A DNA stretch of 64,000 nucleotides from G051903925 sp051903925 (GTDB lineage: Bacteria; Pseudomonadota; Alphaproteobacteria; Zavarziniales; Zavarziniaceae): contig NZ_CP173678.1 in assembly GCF_051903925.1 (NCBI RefSeq), positions 3,224,001-3,288,000 on the forward strand, written 5' to 3'. Of the stretch, positions 8,880 to 17,533 are shown piece after piece. A program made the position numbers and the translations under genes. Below the pieces are notes generated by a model. The model made no database searches, was not told the DNA's origin, and saw only the letters and a list, made by a program, of their open reading frames with translations. How positions within the stretch are numbered: the stretch's first letter is position 1; the number at the start of each line of letters is the position of its first letter.

Positions 8880-10138
8880 CGCCTGCCTCCGTCGAGCCAG
8901 TCGCCCAGGGCGCGCAGCCTTTGCGATTCCGTGGCGGCGCGGGCATTGCGCCGGCTGGCCAGGTAGGCGGGCGCGCGCCGCGTGGCCAGGCGGTACCATT
9001 TGGGCAGGTACCAGGCATAGACCAGGGGCGAGGCGGCCGAGACGGGATAGGCCTTGGCAATCTCCGCCCGGGGCAGGAACACCTTGGCCCAGAGCAGGCG
9101 GAGCCGCGCGGCGAGCCCGCCTTCGCCCCGGAGGCGGGTTTCCAGGTTCACATCCTTGCGCGAGGCCATGTCCCGCAGGGTCAGGCGGACGGCGTCCCGC
9201 GCCTGGCGGTCGAGATCGGCACGCGCGCCGGAGTCCAGGTCGTCGGGCCAGGCGACAGGCACGCTGGGCATGAAGTGCTGCACCATGTGGAGGACCAGGA
9301 GCGCGCCGCGCCGCGTCCCGCTGCGCTGGGCCAGGGACCAGAACAGCGGCCAGTCGAGATGGTCCTGCTGCCGCTGGAGCAGGTAGCCGATGTCGCTGAA
9401 GGTCAGGGGGCCGTTGTCGAACTGGTGGTCGTAGGCGGCATGGATGACCAGGTGCAGCATCAGGTCGGCGACGCCCATATAGGTCAACTGCTCCGGCCCC
9501 AGCGGCAAAGCCTGAAGGCGCTGCCAGATGCCGGCCTCGTCCCCGCCGGCCTCGGCACTGCCGGGGGTGCCGGGCGTGTAGAGCCGGGCGTGCACCTCGA
9601 TCCCGGTGGCGCCGGGCGCACGCAGCATGGGCAGGTGCTTGCCGGTGAGGAGGTTGGCCTCAAGGTCGCCATCCTGGCCAGGGGGCCGGGTGCAGCCGCC
9701 GGCGACCAGGACCTGGAACGCCTCGATCGTGCGCTCCACGGGGACCAGGATGTCTATGTCGCGCAACGGGCGCAGCGCCGGGTTGGGATAGGCGTGAAGC
9801 GCAAGATAGGCGCCCTTCAGCGCCACATGAGGAATGCCGGCGGCATCCAGCAGGCGATGCACGGTCAGCAGGTCGCGCTGCTGGCCCAGGCCGCGCATGA
9901 GCCCGGCGCGGAAGGCCTGGGCCAGCGCCTCCGCCACTGCCGCGGGGACGGGCAGGCCTGCGTGCTCATGCGTCAACCGCCAGTGCAGCAGCGGCGCCAG
10001 GCGGTGGTCGCGCACCATGGCCTGGATGCGCTCCCAATCGCCGTCGTCCAGCGCCTCCAGGCGGGCCGGGTCGACCGGCCGCTCGGGCGCGAGGAGGTCG
10101 AGCAGCAGGCCCTGCACCGCGTCCAGGGGCAGGCTCAT
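8876..10138 (-). CDS. Nucleotidyltransferase family protein of the RiPP/lasso-associated type
   Basis: A 420-aa protein resembling the uncharacterized nucleotidyltransferase family (PF14907 type). Diagnostic features are LKG at 107-109 followed by LRPLRDIDILVP, where Asp127 and Asp129 form the DxD metal site, in a long helical context. Members are often encoded beside lasso-B2-like proteins, PqqD and ABC exporters in proteobacteria; their reaction is not established. It overlaps the ABC transporter gene upstream and the epimerase gene downstream by ATGA, so its product is probably made in step with both. Confidence 0.8.
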   Translation of the reverse strand: MSLPLDAVQGLLLDLLAPERPVDPARLEALDDGDWERIQAMVRDHRLAPLLHWRLTHEHAGLPVPAAVAEALAQAFRAGLMRGLGQQRDLLTVHRLLDAAGIPHVALKGAYLALHAYPNPALRPLRDIDILVPVERTIEAFQVLVAGGCTRPPGQDGDLEANLLTGKHLPMLRAPGATGIEVHARLYTPGTPGSAEAGGDEAGIWQRLQALPLGPEQLTYMGVADLMLHLVIHAAYDHQFDNGPLTFSDIGYLLQRQQDHLDWPLFWSLAQRSGTRRGALLVLHMVQHFMPSVPVAWPDDLDSGARADLDRQARDAVRLTLRDMASRKDVNLETRLRGEGGLAARLRLLWAKVFLPRAEIAKAYPVSAASPLVYAWYLPKWYRLATRRAPAYLASRRNARAATESQRLRALGDWLDGGRR

Positions 10139-11880
10139 GCAGCGGCCCCGCCGCTGGCCCGGGGTGCCACCTGGTCCCAGGTACCCTGGCGCAGGACCTG
10201 CCCATCGCCCAGGACCACGACCTGATCGGCATGTTCCAGGGTCGCCAGGCGATGGCCGATCAGGATCACGGTCAGATCACCGTGCAGCGTCTCGATCGCG
10301 CCGCGCACGCGCTGCTCGTTCTCCATGTCCAGCGCGCTCGTCGCCTCGTCGAGGATCAGCAGGGCGGGCCGGCGCAGCAGGGCGCGGGCCAGGGCCAGGC
10401 GCTGCCGCTCGCCGCCCGACAGGCGCAGGCCGCCATCGCCCACGACGGTGTCCAGCCCCTGGGGCAGGTCGAGGACGAAGTCGGCGGCGGCGCGGCGCAG
10501 GGCCTGGCGCAGGTCGTCCTCGCCCGCACCGGCTTCACCCCACAGCAGGTTGCGGCGGATCGTGTCGTTGAACAGGAAGACCTCCTGCGGGACATAGGCG
10601 ACCGACCGGCGCCAGCGCTGGCGTGCGGGTCCGGTGACCGGCTGCCCATCGACCAGCAGGCCGCCGGCATCGGGGACCACCAGGCCCATCACGACGTCCG
10701 CCAGCGTGCTCTTGCCGGCGCCGGAGGCGCCGACGATGGCGGTCGTGGTGCGGGCGGGGAAGGCAAGCGTGACGCGGTCCAGGGCGCAGCGCTCCCGCTC
10801 GGCATAGCGGACGGTGACGGCGTCGAGCGCGATCGCCTGGTTGACCGGCCAGGGCGCCAGGTCGGCCGGGGCAGCCGGCTCGGCGGCGCCTTGCGCCTCC
10901 GCCACCAGGCGCTGGACCTGGCGGACTGCGGGCAGGGCGTGCAGCAGGCGGTGATAGTGCTGCTGCGCGGTCGAGAACATCGGGATCAGCCGGGCAAAGA
11001 TGACGACCAGGGTCAGCAGTTCGGGCCCTGGCACGGCCCACAGCACCAGGCCCGCCCAGACATAGAGGGCGAGGGCGGCGGCACCGCCGACCTGGAACAG
11101 CGCCTGGGCCAGGCCGGTGCTGGCCTGGAAGCGCAGCACCTCGGCCCGGACGCGGGCGACGACATGGGTGAAGTAGTCCAGGTGGCGGCGCTCGGTGCCC
11201 AGGATCTTGGCCAGTTTCAGGCTGCCCAGGCTGTCCTGGATGCTGGCCTGCATGGCCTTGTTCGCGTCCCCCAGGCTCTGCCCCAGGGCCACTGCCTTGG
11301 CGTGCTGGCCCGACAGCGCAAGAAGGACGAGGCCGCCGCCGGCGAGCGCCACCAGCGTCATCTTCCACGACAGGGCCAGGGCCGCCAGGCCATAGGCCGC
11401 CATCATCGCCAGGGCGGCCAGCAGCGAGAGGCCGAAGGTAAGGCCGATGCCGACGCGCGCCGCTTCCGCCGTCAGCAGGTTGATGTGGTCGGACTGGCGT
11501 CGCGCCGTGGTCCAGCGCCATTCCGCACCCAGCAGGGCCGCGAAGCTGCGCGCCCGCAGGCGGTCGACCAGGCGGTATTGCAGGCGGGCGCTGGTCTGGT
11601 CGCGCAGGAACAGGATCGCCGCGCGCAACGCCACCAGGACCAGGAAGGCGATCAGCACCGTGCCCGTCGACAGGCCGAGGCCGACGCTGCCGAAGACCTG
11701 GTCAAGCCCCTGGACAAAGCGGTTGTCGCCCGCGCCGGCACCCTGGAGCAGGGCCAGCAGGGGGACCAGGAGCATGATCCCGGCCCCTTCGGTGAGGCCG
11801 GCCAGCAGCATCAGCGAAAGCAGGATCGCGAAGCGGGCGGGCGAATCCTCCCGCACCAGACGGACAAAGTCGGAGACCAC
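10135..11880 (-). CDS. ABC exporter with fused permease and ATPase domains
   Basis: A 581-aa half-transporter. Residues 1 to about 310 hold the six-helix type IV permease. The ATPase domain has Walker A GASGAGKST near 385, signature LSGGERQRL near 487 and Walker B LLILDEATS near 507 followed by the H-loop (IGHRL). No peptidase C39 domain precedes the permease, unlike bacteriocin exporters with leader cleavage. It lies 12 bp behind the B2-like gene. Exporters of this form occur in lasso peptide clusters (LasD/McjD type) and in lipid or polysaccharide export; the context favours a peptide or modified product but does not prove it. Confidence 0.88.
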   Translation of the reverse strand: MVSDFVRLVREDSPARFAILLSLMLLAGLTEGAGIMLLVPLLALLQGAGAGDNRFVQGLDQVFGSVGLGLSTGTVLIAFLVLVALRAAILFLRDQTSARLQYRLVDRLRARSFAALLGAEWRWTTARRQSDHINLLTAEAARVGIGLTFGLSLLAALAMMAAYGLAALALSWKMTLVALAGGGLVLLALSGQHAKAVALGQSLGDANKAMQASIQDSLGSLKLAKILGTERRHLDYFTHVVARVRAEVLRFQASTGLAQALFQVGGAAALALYVWAGLVLWAVPGPELLTLVVIFARLIPMFSTAQQHYHRLLHALPAVRQVQRLVAEAQGAAEPAAPADLAPWPVNQAIALDAVTVRYAERERCALDRVTLAFPARTTTAIVGASGAGKSTLADVVMGLVVPDAGGLLVDGQPVTGPARQRWRRSVAYVPQEVFLFNDTIRRNLLWGEAGAGEDDLRQALRRAAADFVLDLPQGLDTVVGDGGLRLSGGERQRLALARALLRRPALLILDEATSALDMENEQRVRGAIETLHGDLTVILIGHRLATLEHADQVVVLGDGQVLRQGTWDQVAPRASGGAAA

Positions 11881-11892
11881 GGGGCGCGCGGC

Positions 11893-12411
11893 TCAGGCCC
11901 GGCCCGGATGGGGGCCAGCACCGGCGGTGCGCAGGACCGGCGCCAGGGACGGCGCCAGGAAGCAGCCGACCGTCGTGAACTGGTTGAAGGAATAGCCGCC
12001 CGTGACCTGGACCCGGCCCGACGTCACCCAGGCATGGGCTTCCAGTTCGCTGCCCCCCTCGGCCCGGCGCACCCCGAAATAGAAGGCATAGGGCAGGCCA
12101 TAGAGTCCCAGGAGCAGCCGCCCGGCGATCGCCTGGGGGAAGCAGTTGGAGGTCCAGGGCGTGTACTTCGCCGCCCGGCGCACGACGCGACCGATCAGGA
12201 TCGCGCGACGCTCCTGGGCCGCGGGCAGCAATGGCAGCCAGGGACTGGCGCCCAGCAGCACGCCCAGCCGCGGCGCCAGCGTGCGGAACGGCACGACCAG
12301 GATCACCGCGCGCGCCAGGCCCAGCACGAGCCATACCGGGACGAACCAGCCCAGCTCGAACAGGGGCAGGCGCGTCGCGGTTCGGGCCTTGCGGACCAGG
12401 GTCCGGATCAT
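11893..12411 (-). CDS. Lasso peptide biosynthesis B2-like protein (transglutaminase-fold cysteine protease)
   Basis: A 172-aa protein with a hydrophobic N-terminal half (residues 20-55) and the B2 signature in its C-terminal half: SNCFPQAIAGRLLLGLYGLP with Cys90, then LEAHAWV with His126, then VTGG. In known lasso clusters this fold cleaves the leader peptide with a Cys-His-Asp triad; the usual Asp is not obvious here after VTGG. The frame also offers an ATG at 12471, but MIRTL at 12411 matches the family start. No short precursor ORF is found in the 100 bp before the acyl-CoA synthetase gene. First gene of the 12411-8028 operon. Confidence 0.78.
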   Translation of the reverse strand: MIRTLVRKARTATRLPLFELGWFVPVWLVLGLARAVILVVPFRTLAPRLGVLLGASPWLPLLPAAQERRAILIGRVVRRAAKYTPWTSNCFPQAIAGRLLLGLYGLPYAFYFGVRRAEGGSELEAHAWVTSGRVQVTGGYSFNQFTTVGCFLAPSLAPVLRTAGAGPHPGRA

Positions 12412-12511
12412 GCTCACGGGTGCGGTTGCCTCCGTCCACGCGGCGGTGGGGTGGTGCAGGGTGCATGCCATGGCGGCCCGCCGCTCCGCAACCCCGCCGG
12501 CCGGAGCGCGC

Positions 12512-14056
12512 TCAGATCCGCCGGTCGTGACCCTCCCAATAGGGCTCGCGGATCTTGCGCTTGAAGATCTTGCCTGAATCCTCGCGCGGCAGGTCGGGGT
12601 GGAAGTCGACGCGCTTCGGCACCTTGTATCCGGCCACGTGCTGGCGCAGATAGGCGCGGACCTCGGCCTCTGTCAGGGTCTGGCCGGGTTGCGGCTGGAC
12701 CACGGCGCACACTGCCTCGCCATATTCCTCGTCCGGAATGCCGAAGACGGCGCAATCGGCCAGGCCCGGCATCTTGTGCAGCTCCGCCTCGATCTCGGCC
12801 GGGTAGATGTTGACGCCGCCCGAGATGATCATGTCGCTGGAGCGGCTGCACAGATACAGGAAGCCGTCCTCGTCGAAATAGCCGACGTCGCCAGGTGCGA
12901 TCATGCCCTGCCGGTCGGCCTTGCGCCGCTTCCCGTCGTCGCCGTGATAGGTGAAGTCGGTCATGCCGGGCAGGCGGCCGACAACCTCCCCCACCACGCG
13001 GGGGGCGACGTCGTTGCCATCCTCGTCGATCACGCGGACCTTGGCGAAGGGGAAGGGCTTTCCCACGGTGCCGGGATGGGCCAGCCATTCCTCGGCCGTG
13101 CAGAAGGTGACGTTCCCCATCTCGGTCGAGCCGTAGTACTCGTTGATGACGGGTCCCCACCACTCGATCATCGCCTTCTTGATGGGCGGCGAGACGGGGG
13201 CCGCGGCGTGCGCCACGAACTTCAGCGACGACAGGTCGTACTTCCGCTTCACCTCCTCCGGCAGCTTCAGCAGCCGGTTGAACATGATCGGCACCATGTT
13301 CAGGTGGGTGATCTTCTTCTCCTGGATGACGCGCAGCAGGTCCTCCGCGTCGAACCGGGGCAGGACGTGGACATTGGCACCCAGCCGGACCGAGAAGTTG
13401 GAATGCGCGTTTGGGGCCGAATGGTACATCGGCCCGACGACCGCCGTCGTGATCGCCGAAGGATTGTCGAGGTATTCCGTGAAGCCGTAGGACGCGGCGA
13501 GCATCCTGCTCGCGGCAGCCTGCTGCTCCGGCGACGCGGCGGGGCGCTTCACCCCCTTGGGCCGGCCGGTCGTGCCGGAGGTGTAGATGATCGTGCTCGG
13601 GATCTCGACCGGCGGCAGGTCGCGCGGCGCGAAGCCGTCCCGCCAGGCGTTCCATTCCTGCAACCCCTCGGGGATGGTGCAGGCGGCGGGGGCGATGCCA
13701 TAGGTCTGCTGCACCTCAGGCGGCGTTGCCGCGACCAGGACGGTGACGGACGGCGGAATGACGCGGGCAATGGCGGGCAGCAGGTCGGCGTGGATCACCA
13801 GCACCTTGACCCCCGAATCCTCCAGCAGGTAGCGGGCCTCGTCCTCCGTGTAGTGCCAGTTGACCGGCACGGCATAGGCGCCCAGCGCGCCCGCCGCCAT
13901 GCCAGCCTCGAAATAGGGCAGGTCGTTGCGGAGGTAGAGGGCGACGCCATCGCCCGGCCCGACCCCCAGCGAGGCAAGGCCGCTCGCCGCGCGGGCGACG
14001 CGCTGCTGGAGCTGCTCCGTCGTCAGGACGCGGTCGCCGCAGAAGATCTGGCCCAT
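12512..14056 (-). CDS. Acyl-CoA synthetase (AMP-forming ligase)
   Basis: A 514-aa member of the ANL superfamily that adenylates a carboxylic acid and transfers it to CoA. The P-loop YTSGTTGRPKG is near 157-167, followed by EYYGSTEMG, then GDVGYFDEDGFLYLCSR in the hinge, and the C-terminal catalytic Lys in EDSGKIFKRKI. An AGGGAGGAG box 4 bases before the ATG supports the start at 14056. Upstream on the same strand are a CoA-transferase and a dienoyl-CoA-reductase-like SDR, pointing to catabolism of a CoA-activated acid; chain length or ring type cannot be told. Confidence 0.88.
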   Translation of the reverse strand: MGQIFCGDRVLTTEQLQQRVARAASGLASLGVGPGDGVALYLRNDLPYFEAGMAAGALGAYAVPVNWHYTEDEARYLLEDSGVKVLVIHADLLPAIARVIPPSVTVLVAATPPEVQQTYGIAPAACTIPEGLQEWNAWRDGFAPRDLPPVEIPSTIIYTSGTTGRPKGVKRPAASPEQQAAASRMLAASYGFTEYLDNPSAITTAVVGPMYHSAPNAHSNFSVRLGANVHVLPRFDAEDLLRVIQEKKITHLNMVPIMFNRLLKLPEEVKRKYDLSSLKFVAHAAAPVSPPIKKAMIEWWGPVINEYYGSTEMGNVTFCTAEEWLAHPGTVGKPFPFAKVRVIDEDGNDVAPRVVGEVVGRLPGMTDFTYHGDDGKRRKADRQGMIAPGDVGYFDEDGFLYLCSRSSDMIISGGVNIYPAEIEAELHKMPGLADCAVFGIPDEEYGEAVCAVVQPQPGQTLTEAEVRAYLRQHVAGYKVPKRVDFHPDLPREDSGKIFKRKIREPYWEGHDRRI

Positions 14057-14125
14057 TGTGTCTCCTCCCTGGAGTCTTGTTTGGGCCGATCCTAATCCGG
14101 TTTGCGCTTTTGGGGCAGGTTGCGG

Positions 14126-14386
14126 TCAATGCGACCGAAGATCCAAGCCGCATTTGCTGCAGACTTTCTCCGGCTTGATCGGATCCAACACCCAGGAGCC
14201 ATGCCTTCGGAGAACACACTTACGACATCTGGGGCAAGCGATGCTGAGCACCCAAAAGCTACCAATTGCAACAAATACAAATAACCACAAAGGCGACCTG
14301 CCGTAGCCCAACACAATAAAACCTAGAACTGGAAATCCCAAATACCAATACAAAAAGTAGATCCAGATTTTAGTTTTGATTTTCAT
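14126..14386 (-). CDS. Small membrane protein with a C-terminal zinc ribbon (AT-rich gene)
   Basis: An 86-aa protein, Lys- and aromatic-rich at the start (MKIKTKIWIYFLYWYL), with two hydrophobic segments at about 7-28 and 32-50, then CPRC at 51-54, a Cys at 57 and CSKC near 75-78, a likely zinc ribbon. Function unknown. Its codons are AT-rich (AAA, ATT, TTT, TAC/TAT), unlike every neighbour, suggesting recent acquisition. It overlaps the 3' end of the CoA-transferase gene by 17 bp and ends 69 bp before the acyl-CoA synthetase. A spurious ORF is possible, but the Cys pairs and hydrophobic pattern argue for a real gene. Confidence 0.65.
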   Translation of the reverse strand: MKIKTKIWIYFLYWYLGFPVLGFIVLGYGRSPLWLFVFVAIGSFWVLSIACPRCRKCVLRRHGSWVLDPIKPEKVCSKCGLDLRSH

Positions 14387-15584
14387 TACGGACTACCCCG
14401 CGCGCGATCAGGTCGGCGATCTCGTCTGCCGCGAAGCCCGCCTCCGCCAGCACCTCCACGCTCTGCTCGCCGACGAGGGGCGCCGGGCTGTGCACGGCGG
14501 CCGGGGTGGCGGCGAAGCGGGTGGGGGGGCGGACATAGCGGATCGGGCCTTCGGTCGGGTGCTCCATCTCCTGGAACAGTCCCGATGCCTTGAGTTGCGG
14601 ATGCTCCGGCAGGTCGTCCAGGCCATAGATGGGCATGGCCGGGATGTCGGCGCGTTCGCAGATCGCCAGCCATTCCGCCGTGGTCCGGGTCGGCCCAAGG
14701 TCCAGCATCGTGGCGTAGAAGCCGCGCACCGTTTCCGCATGCCGGGTGCGGTCGGCGGAATCGAGCACGGCGAGCAGGTCGGGGCGCGCGATCTCGCGGA
14801 AGAAGCGGCGCCAGTGCTCGGCCGTGTAGGGCAGCATGCAGATATGGCCGTCGCTGGTGCGCGCCGGCTTGCGCCCGCCGCCCAGCAGGCGGCTGTAGCC
14901 CGCGGGGGCAGGGGCCGGATTGAAGGTCAGGCCGCCCAGGTGCTCGACCAGGACGAAGGCGGCGACCGTCTCCAGCATCGGCACCTCGACATGCTGGCCC
15001 TGGCCGGTGCGGGCCTTGTGCACCAGGGCGGCAAGGACGGCATTGGCGACCGCCATGCCCGCCGTCTTATCCGCGACCAAGGTTGGCATGTAGTCGGGCT
15101 CGTCCCGCCCCAGGCTGGCCAGGGCTGCCAGGCCGCTGCCCGCCTGGATGATGTCGTCGAAGGCCGGCTTGTCGGCATCCGGTCCCGCCTGGTCGAAGCC
15201 GGTCGCCACGCAATAGATGATGCCGGGATTGATCGCGGCGACCGCGTCATAGCCGAAGCCCAGCCGCTCGATCGCCGCCACGCGCATGTTGTGGACCAGC
15301 ACGTCGGCGCCAGCGATCAGGCGGCGCAGCACCTCCGCCCCCTCGCTGTTGCGCAGGTCGAGGGCCAGCGAGCGCTTGTTGCGGTTCAGGGCGAGGAAGA
15401 TCGAGCTCATGCCCGGATGCAGCGACACGCCATTGCCGCGCATCATGTCGCCCTGCGGCGGCTCCACCTTGATGACGTCGGCGCCATAGTCGGCCAGGAC
15501 CTGGGTGCCCAGCGGCCCCAGGACGACAGCGGTCAGGTCGAGGACGCGGATGCCCTTGAGCGGGCCGGAGGGCGTGCCGCTCAT
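14370..15584 (-). CDS. CaiB/BaiF (class III) CoA-transferase
   Basis: A 404-aa formyl-CoA-transferase-type enzyme moving CoA between acids. The N-terminal LKGIRVLDLT and ADYGADVIKVEPP are family signatures; Asp172 in LVADKTAGM is the expected catalytic nucleophile. Its ATG overlaps the stop of the upstream SDR gene (ATGA), so the pair is coupled. The last codons (VRNENQN) run into the AT-rich zinc-ribbon gene, and the change in composition begins there: the original C terminus may have been altered by the insertion. Confidence 0.9.
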   Translation of the reverse strand: MSGTPSGPLKGIRVLDLTAVVLGPLGTQVLADYGADVIKVEPPQGDMMRGNGVSLHPGMSSIFLALNRNKRSLALDLRNSEGAEVLRRLIAGADVLVHNMRVAAIERLGFGYDAVAAINPGIIYCVATGFDQAGPDADKPAFDDIIQAGSGLAALASLGRDEPDYMPTLVADKTAGMAVANAVLAALVHKARTGQGQHVEVPMLETVAAFVLVEHLGGLTFNPAPAPAGYSRLLGGGRKPARTSDGHICMLPYTAEHWRRFFREIARPDLLAVLDSADRTRHAETVRGFYATMLDLGPTRTTAEWLAICERADIPAMPIYGLDDLPEHPQLKASGLFQEMEHPTEGPIRYVRPPTRFAATPAAVHSPAPLVGEQSVEVLAEAGFAADEIADLIARGVVRNENQN

Positions 15585-16417
15585 GACCGCTTCGCCCGCA
15601 GGGCGGCCCATTGGTCGTCCGTCCAGGCCAGCAGGTCCTCCGCCCCCGACTGGCGCAGATGCAGGCCGCCGTCGATCGTCACCATCTCGCCATTGATGTA
15701 GCCGGCCATGGGCGAGACGAGGAAGGCGGCGAGGTCGGCCAGTTCGTGATGCTCGCCGACGCGGCCCAGCGGGTTGCCGGGCGCGTGCTTCTGCGCCGGC
15801 GATTCGCCGGGGCGCAACTGCTGCCAGGCGCCGGCAGTGGGGAAGGGTCCGGGGGCGATGGCGACGAGGCGCACCCCCTTTGGCCCCCATTCGACCGCCA
15901 GGCTGCGCGTCATCGCCAGCAGGCCCGACTTCGCCATGGCGGACGGCACGGTGAAGGCGCGGCCCGTCAGGGTCGAGGTCGAGAGGATCGAGAGGACGAT
16001 GCCGGGATGGCGCGCGCCGATCCAGCGCTTGCCGGCCGCCAGCGTGCAATAGAGCGCGCCGTGCATCGAGGTGTTGAGGATCGCATCGGCCGCGCGGGCC
16101 GACAGGTGCTCCGTCTGCGCGATGAAGTTGCCGGCCGCGTTGTTGACGAGCACGTCCAGCGGGCCGTCCTGCCAGATCCGCTCGGCCAGCGCCTCCACGG
16201 CGTCGGGGTCGCGGATGTCGCAGGGCAGGGCGGTGACGGGCCGGCCGCTTTCGGCGGCGATCGCGGCGGCCGTCTCGTCAAGGACGGCCTGGCGCCGGCC
16301 GCACAGGATGAGCGTCGCGCCCAGGCCGGCGAAGCGCCGCGCCATGGCGGCACCCAGGCCCGTGCCGCCCCCGGTCACCAGGATGCGGCGATCCTTCAAC
16401 AGGTCGGGCAGGAACAT
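15581..16417 (-). CDS. SDR family oxidoreductase, 2,4-dienoyl-CoA reductase (DECR)-like
   Basis: A 278-aa SDR with GGGTGLG at 16-22 and NNAAGNF at 92-98, the latter typical of peroxisomal/mitochondrial-type 2,4-dienoyl-CoA reductases. The usual catalytic Tyr is replaced by Ser159 (VPSAMAK) while Lys163 remains, as in that group. With the downstream CoA-transferase and acyl-CoA ligase it suggests oxidation of unsaturated acyl-CoA thioesters. It is the first gene of that operon. Confidence 0.87.
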   Translation of the reverse strand: MFLPDLLKDRRILVTGGGTGLGAAMARRFAGLGATLILCGRRQAVLDETAAAIAAESGRPVTALPCDIRDPDAVEALAERIWQDGPLDVLVNNAAGNFIAQTEHLSARAADAILNTSMHGALYCTLAAGKRWIGARHPGIVLSILSTSTLTGRAFTVPSAMAKSGLLAMTRSLAVEWGPKGVRLVAIAPGPFPTAGAWQQLRPGESPAQKHAPGNPLGRVGEHHELADLAAFLVSPMAGYINGEMVTIDGGLHLRQSGAEDLLAWTDDQWAALRAKRS

Positions 16418-16495
16418 GGGGCACCTCCTCGCGCACGGGGAGGCGGATCATGCCCCGGCCCCCGGCGGCATGCCTAGGGGCCGGTTGCACGGTGC

Positions 16496-17101
16496 TCAGT
16501 GGCTGCCGCCACCCCCGCCGCCGCCGCCACCACCGCCCGGACGGGGGCGCGAGGGCCCGACCGTGCTGCGGCGGCTGGCATAGTCGTCCTTCCAGTCGAC
16601 GTTGCCCGGCCGCAGCGGCCAGACGCTGTCATCGCTGGAGATGGTGGTGGGGCCCAGGTAGTTGTCGGAGGTGTAGGTCTTCAGCGTCTTGCCCGTCCGG
16701 TCGTCGACGATCTTGACGACCGTATAGGTGTGGACGCTGCCGACGCCCGGCACCCAATAGCCGCCCAGCGTGCCGACCTCGGCCCGGACGCCTGGCATCT
16801 TGCCCTGGGCCGAGACGTTCTGGAGGTTGGCGGCGACCGAGTCGGCCCGCTTCTCCGAGGCCTCGACGCAGGAGCCGCCATTGGGGACCTGTTCGATGAT
16901 CGAGGAATCGCCCGTCGCCGTCGTGCCGGTGCGGATCGCATCCTCGATCGCCGAATAGTCTGGTGCCGGCGGCGGCGGGGGTGGCGGGGGCGGTGCCGAT
17001 GCGCCGGGATTGCGGTTCCAGACGTCGTTGTAGTCGGATTCGCAGCCGCCGATCAGGGCCGCCGTGGCCATGAGGGCAATGGCCAGGAGAGAAGGCTTCA
17101 A
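16496..17101 (-). CDS. Putative lipoprotein with polyproline and polyglycine tracts
   Basis: A 201-aa protein. A type II signal peptide ends in LIGGC with Cys20 as the lipidation site. Nine consecutive Pro follow at 37-45, then a globular part with a likely disulfide-poor fold, and the C terminus carries eleven Gly before SH. No known domain is recognized. The low-complexity tracts suggest a flexible tether from the membrane. It is followed by a small secreted-protein gene upstream on the same strand, 16 bp apart, so they may be co-expressed. Confidence 0.7.
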   Translation of the reverse strand: MKPSLLAIALMATAALIGGCESDYNDVWNRNPGASAPPPPPPPPPAPDYSAIEDAIRTGTTATGDSSIIEQVPNGGSCVEASEKRADSVAANLQNVSAQGKMPGVRAEVGTLGGYWVPGVGSVHTYTVVKIVDDRTGKTLKTYTSDNYLGPTTISSDDSVWPLRPGNVDWKDDYASRRSTVGPSRPRPGGGGGGGGGGGSH

Positions 17102-17117
17102 GACGGGACCCCTGTTC

Positions 17118-17498
17118 CTAGCGGACGGTGCGGCGGGTCAGGGCGAAGGCGCCCTGCGACGGGTAGGCGGGTCCGCCCTCGAACGTGACGAGGACGCTGT
17201 CGCCCTGGACCTGGAGCGCCAGGGCCGGAATCACGCCGACGTCGATGGGGTGGCCATTGGCCGTGGCGAAGGTGAGCAGAGCCCCGACATTGGCCGGCCA
17301 GGACTGGTGGGCGTCGTGATAGGCGAACAGCGCGGTTTCCAGCTGCTTCAGCGTGGCGCCGATGGCCCGGGCTTCCGCCAGGGCGGCGGGGTCACTGGGG
17401 GCGACGGCCGCCGGCGCGTCCTGCGCCAGGCTGGGCACGCCCCCGGATACGGTGGCGACCAGGATCGCCAGGGCTGCTGCGAGATGTCGGTTGCGCAT
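17118..17498 (-). CDS. Small secreted protein of unknown function
   Basis: A 126-aa product with a clear signal peptide (MRNRHLAAALAILVATVSGG, cleavage probably after SLA). The mature part has a helix (ARAIGATLKQLETALFAYHDAHQSWP) recalling the N-terminal helix plus spacer of type II secretion pseudopilin-like proteins (LETALFAYHDAHQSWP), but no prepilin cleavage site is present. Function unassigned. It lies between the lipoprotein and the DUF1513 gene, all on minus. Confidence 0.65.
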   Translation of the reverse strand: MRNRHLAAALAILVATVSGGVPSLAQDAPAAVAPSDPAALAEARAIGATLKQLETALFAYHDAHQSWPANVGALLTFATANGHPIDVGVIPALALQVQGDSVLVTFEGGPAYPSQGAFALTRRTVR

Positions 17499-17533
17499 GG
17501 TCGTGCCTGTGCTGGGACGATGGTAGGGCTGGG

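Noticed and set aside
12414..13655. Second frame inside the acyl-CoA synthetase gene running to the B2-like gene
   Set aside because: Arg/Pro-rich shadow of the real gene; it cannot be a lasso precursor or cyclase.
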